The notes under the pieces: generated by a model
Seen by the model: the letters and a program-made list of their open reading frames with translations, nothing else
What the model was told of the DNA's origin: nothing
The model's database searches: none
Translations under genes and position numbers: made by a program
Shown here: positions 7,775-16,246 of the stretch, one piece after another
How the letters are laid out: the number at the start of each line of letters is the position of its first letter
Position numbering within the stretch: the first letter of the stretch is position 1
DNA from: Hyphomonadaceae bacterium
GTDB taxonomy: Bacteria > Pseudomonadota > Alphaproteobacteria > Caulobacterales > Aquidulcibacteraceae
Direction: 5' to 3'
Assembly (NCBI GenBank): GCA_016791325.1
Contig: JAEUMU010000068.1
Location: forward strand, 1 to 22,447
Length of the DNA stretch: 22,447 nt

Positions 7775-7802
7775 TTGCATGGCCTCGCACGCCTTTCATA
7801 CT
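7775..7802 (+). promoter_or_regulatory. possible sigma-70-type promoter of the receptor operon
   Basis: TTGCAT (7775-7780) and CATACT (7797-7802) are separated by 16 bp and resemble -35 and -10 hexamers. A start near 7809 would give a leader of about 48 nt. The T-N11-A dyad would then be centred near -67, the usual place for a LysR-type recognition site. The hexamers are weak matches in GC-rich DNA. Confidence 0.3.
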
Positions 7803-7856
7803 CGGACACAGGCGCATCGGGGCGCCGGGCCGCGTTTGGCCGAAGGGGGGCGTCTT

Positions 7857-10688
7857 ATGAGCTCGCGTGCGTTGTTTTTGTTGGGAGTGGGCGCTGGTGC
7901 GCTCATGTTCAGCGCGTTTTCCGCCGATGTCGCCCACGCCCAAGAGGGCGTTTCGGACGCCGACGCCCTGGTCGTTACGGGCAGCCGCATCCAGCGGCGC
8001 GATGCGCTCTCGGTTGGCCCGCTTACCACGCTCACCGCTCAAGACATTGAGGCCGTCGCGCCGACGTCCTTGGGCGATTTGCTGCAAACATTGCCGAGCG
8101 TCGGCGTGAGCCTGAATTCCAACGGCACGCAAGGCACGGCGTTCGGCTCATCCTCGATCAATTTGCGTTATCTCGGTTCGGCCGAAGGCTCGGGCAACCG
8201 CACCCTCGTTCTGGTGGACGGGCGCCGTTGGGTGAACGCCGTGGGTGGGCGCGGCTTCCGCGATTTCGTCGATCTCAACACCATTCCACTCGGCCTCGTC
8301 GAACGTATTGAAGTGCTGAAGGACGGTGCTTCCGCGATCTATGGCGCTGATGCGATCGCCGGCGTCGTCAACGTGCACACGCGCCAGAACGTGGAGGGCT
8401 TCCAGATCAACCTGCGCGCCGGGCAGACATCCGAAGGCGATAACGAAAACATCTCCGGCTACGTCAACTGGGGCGGGTCGTGGGATCGCCTCTCGGTGCT
8501 GGCTTCAGTGAGCTATAGCGATACTGGCGAGCTTCTGACGTCAGATCGCGCCCTCACGGCGCGTGCGCTCACGCCGCTCACCGCGCCGCCGAGCAGCCCA
8601 CGCGGGCTCTACGTGCTGCCCGGCCTTAACAGCAATGTCTATTTCGGCACTGCGGCCGCGTTTGGAAACAATCAGGCCAACGCCATCACGCGCCTGCCCG
8701 GCGTGACCACGATCGGCGCCGGGGCCGCCGCCGATAACAGCTTCCGCGTCGCGACGCTGCCGGCTGACGATTACAACACCATGACGCAGGGTATATACGC
8801 CACTGGCCCGAGCGAACGATTTGGCGCGTTCGGGCGCATCGCGTACGAAGTTTCCCCCACGCTTACGGCTACGTTCGAGGCGCTCTATTCCACCCGCAGT
8901 TCCAGTCAATTGTTCTCGCCGGTGCTGCTGGACGTGCGCGGCTCCAACGGTTTCGGCATCTCCGCCGATCAGGCCTACAATCCCTTCGGCACCGCCAATG
9001 GCGTGCCCGTCGGTAATGCGCTGGCTTTCACCTCAAGTGCGTTCCGCGCCCAGCGCGTGATGGAAGAGGTAGGCAATCGCAACAACGTGCAGGACATCGA
9101 AACCACGCGTTTCCTCGCGGCGCTGGAAGGATCATTCGCCCTGATGGGGGAGTGGAATTGGGACGCGCACGTTTCTTATTCGCGCAACGAAGCGACCTTC
9201 ATCGCTTACAATCAGGTCAATCTGCAGAACGTCTATAGCGCTCTGCGTTCGCCCGCCACGTGCGCGGCCGCGCCGGGCTGCACGCCTCTGAACATTTTCG
9301 GCGTGATTACGCCGCAGATGGCGAACTACATCCGCTTTAATGGTCACGATGAGCAAACGGCGGAGCAGTTCGACTTTGCGGCGAACGTGTCACGTACGCT
9401 GTTCTCGTTGCCGGGCGGGCCGGTCGGCTTTGCGGCCGGCTACGAGTATCGGCGCGAAAGCGCCGAAGACCTCCCGGATGCTTTCGCCAATTCGTTGTCC
9501 ACGGTGCTGCCGCTTGTCAGCGGGGCGGCGCAGCTGCCCACCACCGCCCAGGCGCGCGATCCCACCAGCGGTTCCTACAATCTGCAGGAAGTCTATGCGG
9601 AAGTGAATCTGCCCCTGCTGACCAACGCGCCGCTCGTTTACAGTCTCGATGTCGATCTGGCCGCGCGCTATTCGGACTATTCCACTGTGGGCGATCGCAC
9701 GACCGGCAAAATCGGCGTGGCGTGGCGGCCAGTATCGGACCTGTTGGTACGCGCGACTTTCAGCCAAGGGTTCCGCGCGCCGTCCATTCTCGAACTCTAT
9801 CAGGGCTCACGGCAGACGAACTTCCAGGCTGTCGATCCGTGCAATGGCGGCGGCGCCGGGCGGCCGGGCTGCGCGGGCATTCCAGTCACCTACAATCAGA
9901 ACCTCTATGGCTCCGGCGCCATCGCCGGCGTGACGGCTGGCAATCCCAACTTGGAGGCGGAGACATCCGAAACCGTGGCGCTCGGCTTGGCTTTCACGCC
10001 GGCGGCGCTGCCTGGCCTTTCCTTCACGATGGATTGGTTCCGCATCGACGTGGAGGATGCCATCGCCTCGCAAACGGCGACGCAAATATTGCAATCGTGC
10101 GCCAATCGGCTGGTCTATTGCGATCTCGTCAATCGGGCGGCTACAGGCGAGGTGCTGGAACTGCGTCAAGCGGTGGTCAATCTCGCCAGCATCGAGGTCG
10201 AAGGAGTGGATGCGGGCGCGCGCTATCAGTTCGATACGGGTATCGGCGATTTCGAAGCTTCGCTCGATGTGTCCTACCTGGAACGTTATCGCACCAGCAT
10301 CCCGCAGCCGGACGGCTCGATCCTGGTGGACGATCGCGCCGGCCTCTCTAACCAGCCCCGTTCGACCTTCCCGCGCTGGAAGGCGCAGGCGGGGCTGCGC
10401 TGGGATAGCGGACCGTGGAGCGCGGGTTGGCGCATCCGCTACATCGGCGAAAGCGAAGATGTGCCAGGCAACGCGGTCAATGGCGGCACGATCCGCGCCG
10501 TCACCTACAACGATGTTCAGCTTGGCTACGAATTCGCCGAGCCAAATGTGTCATTGACCTTTGGCGTCGACAACGTGGGCGATACCCAGCCGCCCGCTTC
10601 CGCCGCCAACAACCCGATCAACTTCGATATCTACACCTATGATATTCGAGGCCGTTATTTCTATGGCCGGGTTGGGCTACGGTTCTAA
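7857..10688 (+). CDS. TonB-dependent outer-membrane receptor
   Basis: A 943-residue outer-membrane transporter that takes up a ligand using TonB energy. I start at the ATG at 7857, which has AAGGGGGG 6 nt upstream, rather than the in-frame ATG at 7740. The product then begins with a clean signal peptide ending AHA-QE (about residue 28). The TonB box region DALVVTGSR follows at about 36-44. The plug domain includes LVERIEVLKDGASAIYGADAIAGVVN (about 147-172), and the rest is a long beta-barrel ending in the terminal aromatic residue of RVGLRF. Family members of this size in sphingomonads and Caulobacterales carry diverse organic ligands as well as iron complexes. The AbgT transporter gene follows after 33 bp and is probably co-transcribed. 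Confidence 0.93.
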   Translation: MSSRALFLLGVGAGALMFSAFSADVAHAQEGVSDADALVVTGSRIQRRDALSVGPLTTLTAQDIEAVAPTSLGDLLQTLPSVGVSLNSNGTQGTAFGSSSINLRYLGSAEGSGNRTLVLVDGRRWVNAVGGRGFRDFVDLNTIPLGLVERIEVLKDGASAIYGADAIAGVVNVHTRQNVEGFQINLRAGQTSEGDNENISGYVNWGGSWDRLSVLASVSYSDTGELLTSDRALTARALTPLTAPPSSPRGLYVLPGLNSNVYFGTAAAFGNNQANAITRLPGVTTIGAGAAADNSFRVATLPADDYNTMTQGIYATGPSERFGAFGRIAYEVSPTLTATFEALYSTRSSSQLFSPVLLDVRGSNGFGISADQAYNPFGTANGVPVGNALAFTSSAFRAQRVMEEVGNRNNVQDIETTRFLAALEGSFALMGEWNWDAHVSYSRNEATFIAYNQVNLQNVYSALRSPATCAAAPGCTPLNIFGVITPQMANYIRFNGHDEQTAEQFDFAANVSRTLFSLPGGPVGFAAGYEYRRESAEDLPDAFANSLSTVLPLVSGAAQLPTTAQARDPTSGSYNLQEVYAEVNLPLLTNAPLVYSLDVDLAARYSDYSTVGDRTTGKIGVAWRPVSDLLVRATFSQGFRAPSILELYQGSRQTNFQAVDPCNGGGAGRPGCAGIPVTYNQNLYGSGAIAGVTAGNPNLEAETSETVALGLAFTPAALPGLSFTMDWFRIDVEDAIASQTATQILQSCANRLVYCDLVNRAATGEVLELRQAVVNLASIEVEGVDAGARYQFDTGIGDFEASLDVSYLERYRTSIPQPDGSILVDDRAGLSNQPRSTFPRWKAQAGLRWDSGPWSAGWRIRYIGESEDVPGNAVNGGTIRAVTYNDVQLGYEFAEPNVSLTFGVDNVGDTQPPASAANNPINFDIYTYDIRGRYFYGRVGLRF

Positions 10689-10721
10689 GCTGCGGCCGCG
10701 GCTTGAGGAAACGCACGCGTT

Positions 10722-12266
10722 GTGAGCGACACGACGAAAACGCGCGGCGGACGCATCCTCGACCGGATCGAGCAGATCGGCAACGCGCTGCCCGATCCGG
10801 TTGTGATCTTCCTTATTCTGATTGCTCTGCTGATTGCGGTTTCTGCCGCAACCAGCGCGATCGGATGGTCGGCAGCGCACCCGCTAACCGGGGAGGTAAT
10901 GCGCACGCAGAGCCTGCTGAGCGAAGCCAATGTCGCGCGCCTGCTGACCGACATGGCTGGCACGCTCACGGCGTTCCCGCCTCTGGGGCTGGTGTTGGTA
11001 GTCATGCTTGGCGCGGCAGTGGCGGAAAAGTCGGGCCTGTTTGCGTCTCTGATCGGGCGTGCGATGGAGCGCGCGCCGGCCCGAGCGCTCACACCTTTCA
11101 CCTTCCTGGTCGCGCTCGCCAGCCATCATGCGTCGGACGCGGCCTATGTCGTGCTCATTCCGCTGGCGGCCGTCGCTTATGTGCAAGCGGGGCGTCACCC
11201 GCTGCTGGGCGTGGCTGTGGCGTATGCCGGTATTTCGGGCGCGTTCGCGGGCAACATAATCCCTGGCCAGTTCGATGTGCTGATGCTCTCCATAACCGAG
11301 GCCGCCGCCAAGCTGATCGAGCCAGACTATGTCATGAATCCGCTCGGCAATTGGTATTTTACCGCCGCGCTGGGGTTTGGCTTGCTGCCGATCGCCTGGT
11401 GGGTGGCGGATCGGGTGGTCGAGCCGCGCTTGGGCACATGGCGGCCCAGCGCAGAGATGGCCGATCTTGCCGCTCATGCGCCTGGGCTCTCCACCGCGCA
11501 GAAGCGGGGGTTCGCGGCGGCGGGTGTTGCGGCGCTGGGCGTGGTCGCGTTGTTCGCCGCGCTGGTGTTCTGGCCGGGCTATTCTCCGCTGATCAATGAG
11601 GGCGCAACCGGCGCGGAACGGCAGACGCCCTTTTTCCGCGCCCTGATCGCGGGGTTCTTTCTGTTGTTCTTGTCGACGGGGTGGGCCTATGGCGCGGTGA
11701 CTGGCGTGTTCAAGACGCACCGCGATGTGGTGAAGGCGATGGGGTCTGGGGTGGCGGTGATGGCGCCCTATTTGGTGGTCGCATTCTTCGCAGCGCACTT
11801 CATCGCGATGTTTCAGTGGTCGAACATCGGGCCGGTGCTTGCGGTCAATGGCGCAGCGGCGCTCACGGCCACCGGATTGCCCGCGCCGGCGCTGCTTGGT
11901 GCGCTGCTGAGCATGAGCGCGGTGTTTGATATCGTAATCGGCTCGGCTTCGGCGAAATGGAGCGCGATGGCGCCGATTGTAACGCCCATGATGATGATGG
12001 TGGGCGTCTCTCCGGAGATGACAACGGCCGCGTATCGGATGGGCGATTCCATCTTCAATATCATCACGCCTGCTGCGTCGAACTTCGTGCTGGTGCTTTC
12101 GATGGCGCAGCGTTGGTCGAAGGATTTCGGGATCGGCTCGCTGATTGCACTCATGCTACCGTTTTCAATCTGCTTTGGCCTGTTCGGATTCTGCTTGGTG
12201 ATCGGCTGGACCGCGCTCGCCTTGCCTGTGGGGCCCGGCGCTCCGGCGACATGGCCTGCATTATGA
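10722..12266 (+). CDS. AbgT-family inner-membrane transporter
   Basis: A 514-residue polytopic membrane protein of the AbgT family. Characterised members import p-aminobenzoyl-glutamate or export sulfonamides. Family landmarks include IGNALPDPVVIF (21-32), the segment SHHASDAAYVVLIPLAA, the block AGISGAFAGNIIPGQFDVL, DYVMNPLGNWYF, and near the C terminus GSASAKWSAMAPIVTPMM followed by AYRMGDSIFNIITPAASNF. Length is typical. The start is the GTG at 10722, with GAGGAA 11 nt upstream, a slightly long spacing. Its stop overlaps the next start (ATGA, 12263-12266). It stands between an outer-membrane receptor and a hydrolase, which argues for import here. The usual partners AbgA/AbgB (M20 peptidases) are not in the window, so the substrate may differ. 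Confidence 0.92.
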   Translation: MSDTTKTRGGRILDRIEQIGNALPDPVVIFLILIALLIAVSAATSAIGWSAAHPLTGEVMRTQSLLSEANVARLLTDMAGTLTAFPPLGLVLVVMLGAAVAEKSGLFASLIGRAMERAPARALTPFTFLVALASHHASDAAYVVLIPLAAVAYVQAGRHPLLGVAVAYAGISGAFAGNIIPGQFDVLMLSITEAAAKLIEPDYVMNPLGNWYFTAALGFGLLPIAWWVADRVVEPRLGTWRPSAEMADLAAHAPGLSTAQKRGFAAAGVAALGVVALFAALVFWPGYSPLINEGATGAERQTPFFRALIAGFFLLFLSTGWAYGAVTGVFKTHRDVVKAMGSGVAVMAPYLVVAFFAAHFIAMFQWSNIGPVLAVNGAAALTATGLPAPALLGALLSMSAVFDIVIGSASAKWSAMAPIVTPMMMMVGVSPEMTTAAYRMGDSIFNIITPAASNFVLVLSMAQRWSKDFGIGSLIALMLPFSICFGLFGFCLVIGWTALALPVGPGAPATWPAL

Positions 12267-14080
12267 GGGTGCTTGAGAACGTGCGCGCGCGGATGCGCGA
12301 TGGCGTCGAGCTTGAAGCTGATGTCTATCTTCCGGAAGGGGAGGGGCCGTTCCCGACGCTGCTCGAACGTACGCCTTACGGCCGGCGCGGCGTCAATCAC
12401 GCTGATGTATCGCGCGCCGATCCAACGCCGCGATCAAAGCCGGAAATCGCAGCGGCGTTCGTGGCGCGGGGCTACGCTTACGTGCTGCAAGATTGCCGCG
12501 GCCGCTATGGCTCTGGCGGGGAGTTCGTCAAATACCTGAGTGAAGGCGCAGATGGCGTCGATACACTGGCCTGGATCCGCGCGCAGCGGTGGTGCGACGG
12601 GCGCATCGGCACGCTGGGCCTTTCCTACTGCGCGCATGTGCAGACCGCGCTGGCCGCGCACGATCCCCCAGGCCTCAAGGCCATGTTTGTGGATTCGGGG
12701 GGCTTTTCCAGCGCGTATCATAGCGGCATTCGCCAGGGCGGGGCGTTTGAGCTCAAGCAGCTGACATGGGCGATGAAGCATGCGCTGCTGTCTCCCAAGA
12801 CCGCCGCCGATCCCGATCGCCGCGCCGCGCTCGAGGCGCAGGACTTGCGCGCCTGGTTGCGCATCGCGCCCTGGCGCATTGGCGCATCGCCGCTTTCGGC
12901 CGCGCCTGAATACGAGGCCTATGTGGTCGAGCAATGGCGCCGCGAAGTGTTCGATGAGTTCTGGCGCCAGCCGGAGCTTTACGCCCGCGGAACATGGGCG
13001 GGCTTCGCCGACGTGCCGCAAGTTTATATGTCGAGCTGGTACGATCCGTATGCCCGCACGGCGATAGAGAATTTTACCGCGCTCTCGCACCTCAAGCATG
13101 GCCCAGTGAAGCTCATTATCGGTCCGTGGACGCACGGTCAGCGTTCCGTCAGCTATGCGGGTGATGTGGAGTTTGGCGCCGCCGCGCCGCTCGATGGCGC
13201 ATTGGCGCGGGATTACATCGCTTTGCGCGTGGCGTGGTTTGATCGTTACCTGCGCGATATGCCTTCGCCCGATCCGCTGCCGGCGCCGGTGAGCTATTTC
13301 ATGATGGGCGGCGGCTCGGGCGCTAAGACGCCCGCTGGCCGGCTTGACCATGGTGGCGCTTGGCGGACGGCCGATCAGTGGCCGCCGGCGAAGACGAGGC
13401 CGACCGCGTTCTTTCTCAATCCGCGCGGCGCCTTGAAAGATCACGCGCCGGATGCCCCAAGTAGCGCCAGCTTCACGTTTGATCCCGCCGCGCCAACGCC
13501 GACTATTGGCGGCGCGATCGCCTCTGGTGCGCCGGTGATGGCCGCAGGCGCCTTCGATCAGCGCGAACGAGAGGACATTTTCGCGGCTACCCACCCTGGC
13601 CGGGCGCTCGCCGACCGCCCTGATGTGCTGGTGTTTGAAACCGCGCCGCTTGAACGTCCGTTGGATGTCGCGGGGGATGTGCAGGCGCACCTTTGGGTGT
13701 CATCCGATGCGCCAGATACAGACGTCGCCATCACCCTGATCGATGTACATCCCCCTTCGCGCGACTATCCGGAAGGCTATGCGATGAACTTGGCGCACGG
13801 CATTTTGCGGCTGCGGTTTCGCGACGGCTACGAGAGCGCCAAGCTTATGAGCCCGGGCGAAATCTACCGCATCACCGTTGAAGCCTACCCGACGGCCAAT
13901 CGCTTCATGCCGGGGCATCGCATCCGGGTGCAGATTTCGAGCAGCAATTTCCCCCATTTCGACGTCAATCCAAATACGGGAGCGCCCGCGGGGGAGGTGA
14001 CGACCCCGCGCCAAGCCCGCAACACCATCCATTTCGCGCCGGAGCAACCTTCACATATCTTGCTGTCAGTATTTCGCTAG
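12263..14080 (+). CDS. CocE/NonD-type (peptidase S15) serine hydrolase
   Basis: A 605-residue hydrolase of the family that holds cocaine esterase, alpha-amino-acid ester hydrolase, glutaryl-7-ACA acylase and X-Pro dipeptidyl peptidase. It cleaves esters or amides of acyl/amino-acid compounds. The catalytic triad is visible: Ser121 in GLSYCAH, Asp261 in SSWYDPYAR and His291 in GPWTHGQ. The oxyanion tyrosine is probably in RTPYGRR (Tyr39). The C-terminal third is the jelly-roll domain (LEAYPTANRF-like region through FPHFDVNPNTG). The elbow ends in Ala rather than the usual Gly of GxSYxG. No signal peptide is visible, so it probably acts in the cytoplasm on what AbgT imports. I chose the ATG in the ATGA overlap; an in-frame ATG at 12251 would add four residues. 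Confidence 0.9.
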   Translation: MRVLENVRARMRDGVELEADVYLPEGEGPFPTLLERTPYGRRGVNHADVSRADPTPRSKPEIAAAFVARGYAYVLQDCRGRYGSGGEFVKYLSEGADGVDTLAWIRAQRWCDGRIGTLGLSYCAHVQTALAAHDPPGLKAMFVDSGGFSSAYHSGIRQGGAFELKQLTWAMKHALLSPKTAADPDRRAALEAQDLRAWLRIAPWRIGASPLSAAPEYEAYVVEQWRREVFDEFWRQPELYARGTWAGFADVPQVYMSSWYDPYARTAIENFTALSHLKHGPVKLIIGPWTHGQRSVSYAGDVEFGAAAPLDGALARDYIALRVAWFDRYLRDMPSPDPLPAPVSYFMMGGGSGAKTPAGRLDHGGAWRTADQWPPAKTRPTAFFLNPRGALKDHAPDAPSSASFTFDPAAPTPTIGGAIASGAPVMAAGAFDQREREDIFAATHPGRALADRPDVLVFETAPLERPLDVAGDVQAHLWVSSDAPDTDVAITLIDVHPPSRDYPEGYAMNLAHGILRLRFRDGYESAKLMSPGEIYRITVEAYPTANRFMPGHRIRVQISSSNFPHFDVNPNTGAPAGEVTTPRQARNTIHFAPEQPSHILLSVFR

Positions 14081-14089
14081 ACTGATCCG

Positions 14090-14995
14090 ATGGAAGAGCT
14101 CGGCCTTAAGTCCCTGCGCAGCTTTCGGGCCATTTTGCACGCGGGCTCGATTACGGCGGCGGCGCGGGAACTCGGGTTAAGCCAGCCTGCGGTCAGCCGC
14201 CTGCTGGCGAAACTTGAGCGCAAGATTGGCTTCCAGCTGTTTCACCGTGACCGCGGCCGCCTCATCCCTACGCCTGAGGCGCTGATTTTTCTTGAGCAGG
14301 TAGATCATGCGCTCGGCGGGATTGATCGCGTCAGCGATCTGGCGCGCAATATATCGGCCAACAAGGTGGGTCAGCTGAAGATCGTGGCGCCGCCTAGCTT
14401 CTCCGAAGGCGTTCTGCCCGATATTGTCGCCGACTTTCTTGAGCGATTTCCAGATGTGCATCTCTCGTTGGAGAGTCGCAGTGTAGAAACCGCGAAAGCC
14501 ATGATCGCCACGCGCGAGGTTGATGGTGGCTTCGTCAAGCGGCCGGTCGGACGGCTGGACCTGCGCGAGGAACCAATCATCACGAGCGAGTGCGTGTGCT
14601 TGATTCATGCTGAGCATCCCTTGGCTAAGCGCGCCATTCTCGATCCACGATTGCTGATGGCCGAGCCGCTAATTCTGCTCGGATTGGGCCAATCCTCACG
14701 CTTGCATATCGAGGCCGCCTTCGCCGCCGCAGGCGTGCGTCCGAATGTCCGGATCGATACGCACACCATCGCCTCCGCCGCGGCGCTCGCCAGCCGGCGA
14801 CTCGGCATTGCGATCGTCAATGCTTTGCTGGCGCGGCCTTATTTGCGCGAGCCGCTTGTGGAGCGGCGCTTCTCGCCAGTTCTCGTTCAGGAATATTCCT
14901 TCTGCACATCGCTCAACAGCGCGCCCTCGCGACTCACAGAAGCTTTCCTGCAACTCGCGCGGCAGCGATTTGGCAAGCTTAGGTCGCCATCCTGA
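14090..14995 (+). CDS. LysR-family transcriptional regulator
   Basis: A 301-residue LysR-type regulator. The winged helix-turn-helix is at about 5-63 (SFRAILHAGSITAAARELGLSQPAVSRLLAKLE, then FQLFHRDRGRLIPTPEA). The C-terminal substrate-binding domain starts near VGQLKIVAPPSFSEGVLP (about 93). The DNA-binding helix and following LFHRDRGRLIPT resemble regulators of amino-acid/opine catabolism (LysG/NocR-like), which is only a hint of the ligand class. It starts 9 bp after the CocE stop with no clear ribosome site, so it is probably translated by coupling as the last gene of the receptor-AbgT-CocE block. It converges with the CapA-like gene, with a 17-bp overlap. Confidence 0.93.
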   Translation: MEELGLKSLRSFRAILHAGSITAAARELGLSQPAVSRLLAKLERKIGFQLFHRDRGRLIPTPEALIFLEQVDHALGGIDRVSDLARNISANKVGQLKIVAPPSFSEGVLPDIVADFLERFPDVHLSLESRSVETAKAMIATREVDGGFVKRPVGRLDLREEPIITSECVCLIHAEHPLAKRAILDPRLLMAEPLILLGLGQSSRLHIEAAFAAAGVRPNVRIDTHTIASAAALASRRLGIAIVNALLARPYLREPLVERRFSPVLVQEYSFCTSLNSAPSRLTEAFLQLARQRFGKLRSPS

Positions 14996-16091
14996 TGCGG
15001 CCGCGGCGGCCATTGTGTACGAAAGCGTAGCCTAGATCGGCGGAAAGTGATTCCACACGTTCGAGCGTTTGGCGTGCGCGCGCACCTGTTGAGAAGGCCG
15101 GGCGCCCGCGTGTAGCCAGATCTTCAGGCCCGCCCACACCCATATCGTTGAGTACAACAGGCGTGACCTCCGCGCCGAGGAACCGCCCATCGCGAAAGCG
15201 ACCCTCCACAATCAAGCTCTCCCAGTTCGGGGCGCCATATTCGCCTTCTTCCTTCTTGGTTTGAAAGATGAAACTGCCGAGGCAATAGAAGAGAGGGGCG
15301 CCGTCATAGAGCTCAAACCCGTGCAGCAACGGCGGCCCGTGACCCACGAAGATCGAGGCCCCGGCGTCGATGCAGCGGCGCGCCAACGCGCGTTGCCAAC
15401 TTGGGGTGCGCTCAATATTGGGCCGCTCCCAATAGTGATTGTGCTGATAGGCAAGCACTGTGGCGCCGGTGGCGCGCGCTGCACTGATTGCGCTGAGAAT
15501 GCGCGTGACATCCTCTTCCACAAGATCCCCGTCGCCGGGGCGGCGGATTTCGTTGACGCCCGCGCGCTCTGCCGTAGCCATGCCGCCTTCGCGCACAAAG
15601 CCTGTTGCGAAAGCTACGAAAGCGAAGCGGCCTGCTCGCGTTTCCTGCACCCCGGGGCGGGCTGCGCGCTCGAGATCGAGCCCGGTTCCCGCGTACGGCA
15701 TGGCGCGTGCTTCGAGCGCCTCGATGGCGTCGATGATGCCGCCCGTGCCGACATCGAAGGCGTGATTGTTGGAAGTGGACAGCGCGGTGACGCCCAGGTC
15801 TCGCAAGCAGTCGATGACGGCGGGATCGGCCACGTGCAGAGTTTCCAGCGCGCGCGTGGGCGCACCTTCGCGCTGGCCGCGAATGGCGACTTCGAGGTTG
15901 GAGAAAACGGCATGGCTCCGGCGCAGGCGGGCGGAAACACGCGCCATGTCGGGCCAGGGTTGTTGGCGGAGATCGTAGCGGATCAAGGATTGGCCGATTG
16001 CGGTCAGTCGCAGATCGGTTGTGCGCTGCGCCCAAGCCGGCCTCGCGGCCGCGATATAGCCAGCGCCTATCAGGACCGCGCGGCGATGCAT
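14979..16091 (-). CDS. CapA-like metallophosphatase-fold protein, exported
   Basis: A 370-residue protein of the CapA (PgsA/poly-gamma-glutamate synthesis) family, which has a calcineurin-like metallophosphoesterase fold. Visible marks are FSNLEVAI (64-71), STSNNHAFDVG (about 105-115), YQHNHYWE (215-222), FVGHGPPLLHG with His251, and the LFYCLGSFIFQ ending. The first family motif, normally G-D, reads AIGQSL (Gln34), so a metal ligand is changed. I prefer the ATG at 16091, which gives MHRRAVLIGAG, a twin-arginine-like signal with a probable cleavage after AWA. An in-frame ATG at 16175 would bury the signal 28 residues in. Although named for capsule work, most members are of unknown activity. 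It follows the nitronate monooxygenase gene after 155 bp on the same strand. Confidence 0.85.
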   Translation of the reverse strand: MHRRAVLIGAGYIAAARPAWAQRTTDLRLTAIGQSLIRYDLRQQPWPDMARVSARLRRSHAVFSNLEVAIRGQREGAPTRALETLHVADPAVIDCLRDLGVTALSTSNNHAFDVGTGGIIDAIEALEARAMPYAGTGLDLERAARPGVQETRAGRFAFVAFATGFVREGGMATAERAGVNEIRRPGDGDLVEEDVTRILSAISAARATGATVLAYQHNHYWERPNIERTPSWQRALARRCIDAGASIFVGHGPPLLHGFELYDGAPLFYCLGSFIFQTKKEEGEYGAPNWESLIVEGRFRDGRFLGAEVTPVVLNDMGVGGPEDLATRGRPAFSTGARARQTLERVESLSADLGYAFVHNGRRGRIRMAT

Positions 16092-16185
16092 TTGGGGTTG
16101 AGATGGCGCCAACACGGAAACCTCGCCGCTAGTCAGCGCAACGCTAACGCCGGCCACCGCCCCTGTCGCGCCCATAGCGCTGCGA

Positions 16186-16210
16186 CATGAGCCGATGCGC
16201 CGCGCTCATG
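16186..16210. repeat. inverted repeat in the gap between the NMO-like and CapA-like genes
   Basis: CATGAGC (16186-16192) and GCTCATG (16204-16210) form a perfect 7-bp inverted repeat with an 11-nt loop. It sits in the 155-bp non-coding gap, about 95 bp upstream of the CapA-like start. It could be an intercistronic hairpin or an operator. A 12-bp palindrome, GCCGCCGGCGGC (16229-16240), lies just after the NMO-like stop. Neither is followed by a T run, so I do not call a terminator. Confidence 0.35.
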
Positions 16211-16246
16211 CGCGCGCCCCCGCACTCTGCCGCCGGCGGCCCAGAT

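Noticed and set aside
7740..7856. N-terminal extension of the TonB-dependent receptor from the ATG at 7740
   Set aside because: It would bury the signal peptide 39 residues in, and the ATG at 7857 has a strong ribosome site.
12434..13690. Open frame of 418 codons on the minus strand within the CocE gene
   Set aside because: The product is Arg-rich and without domain character, and the plus strand encodes a clear hydrolase with its full triad.
15261..16190. Open frame on the plus strand opposite the CapA-like gene
   Set aside because: No family match; the minus-strand frame carries the CapA motifs and a signal peptide.
16229..16240. 12-bp palindrome GCCGCCGGCGGC just after the NMO-like stop as a terminator
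   Set aside because: There is no T run on the transcribed side, and such GC palindromes are frequent in this DNA.
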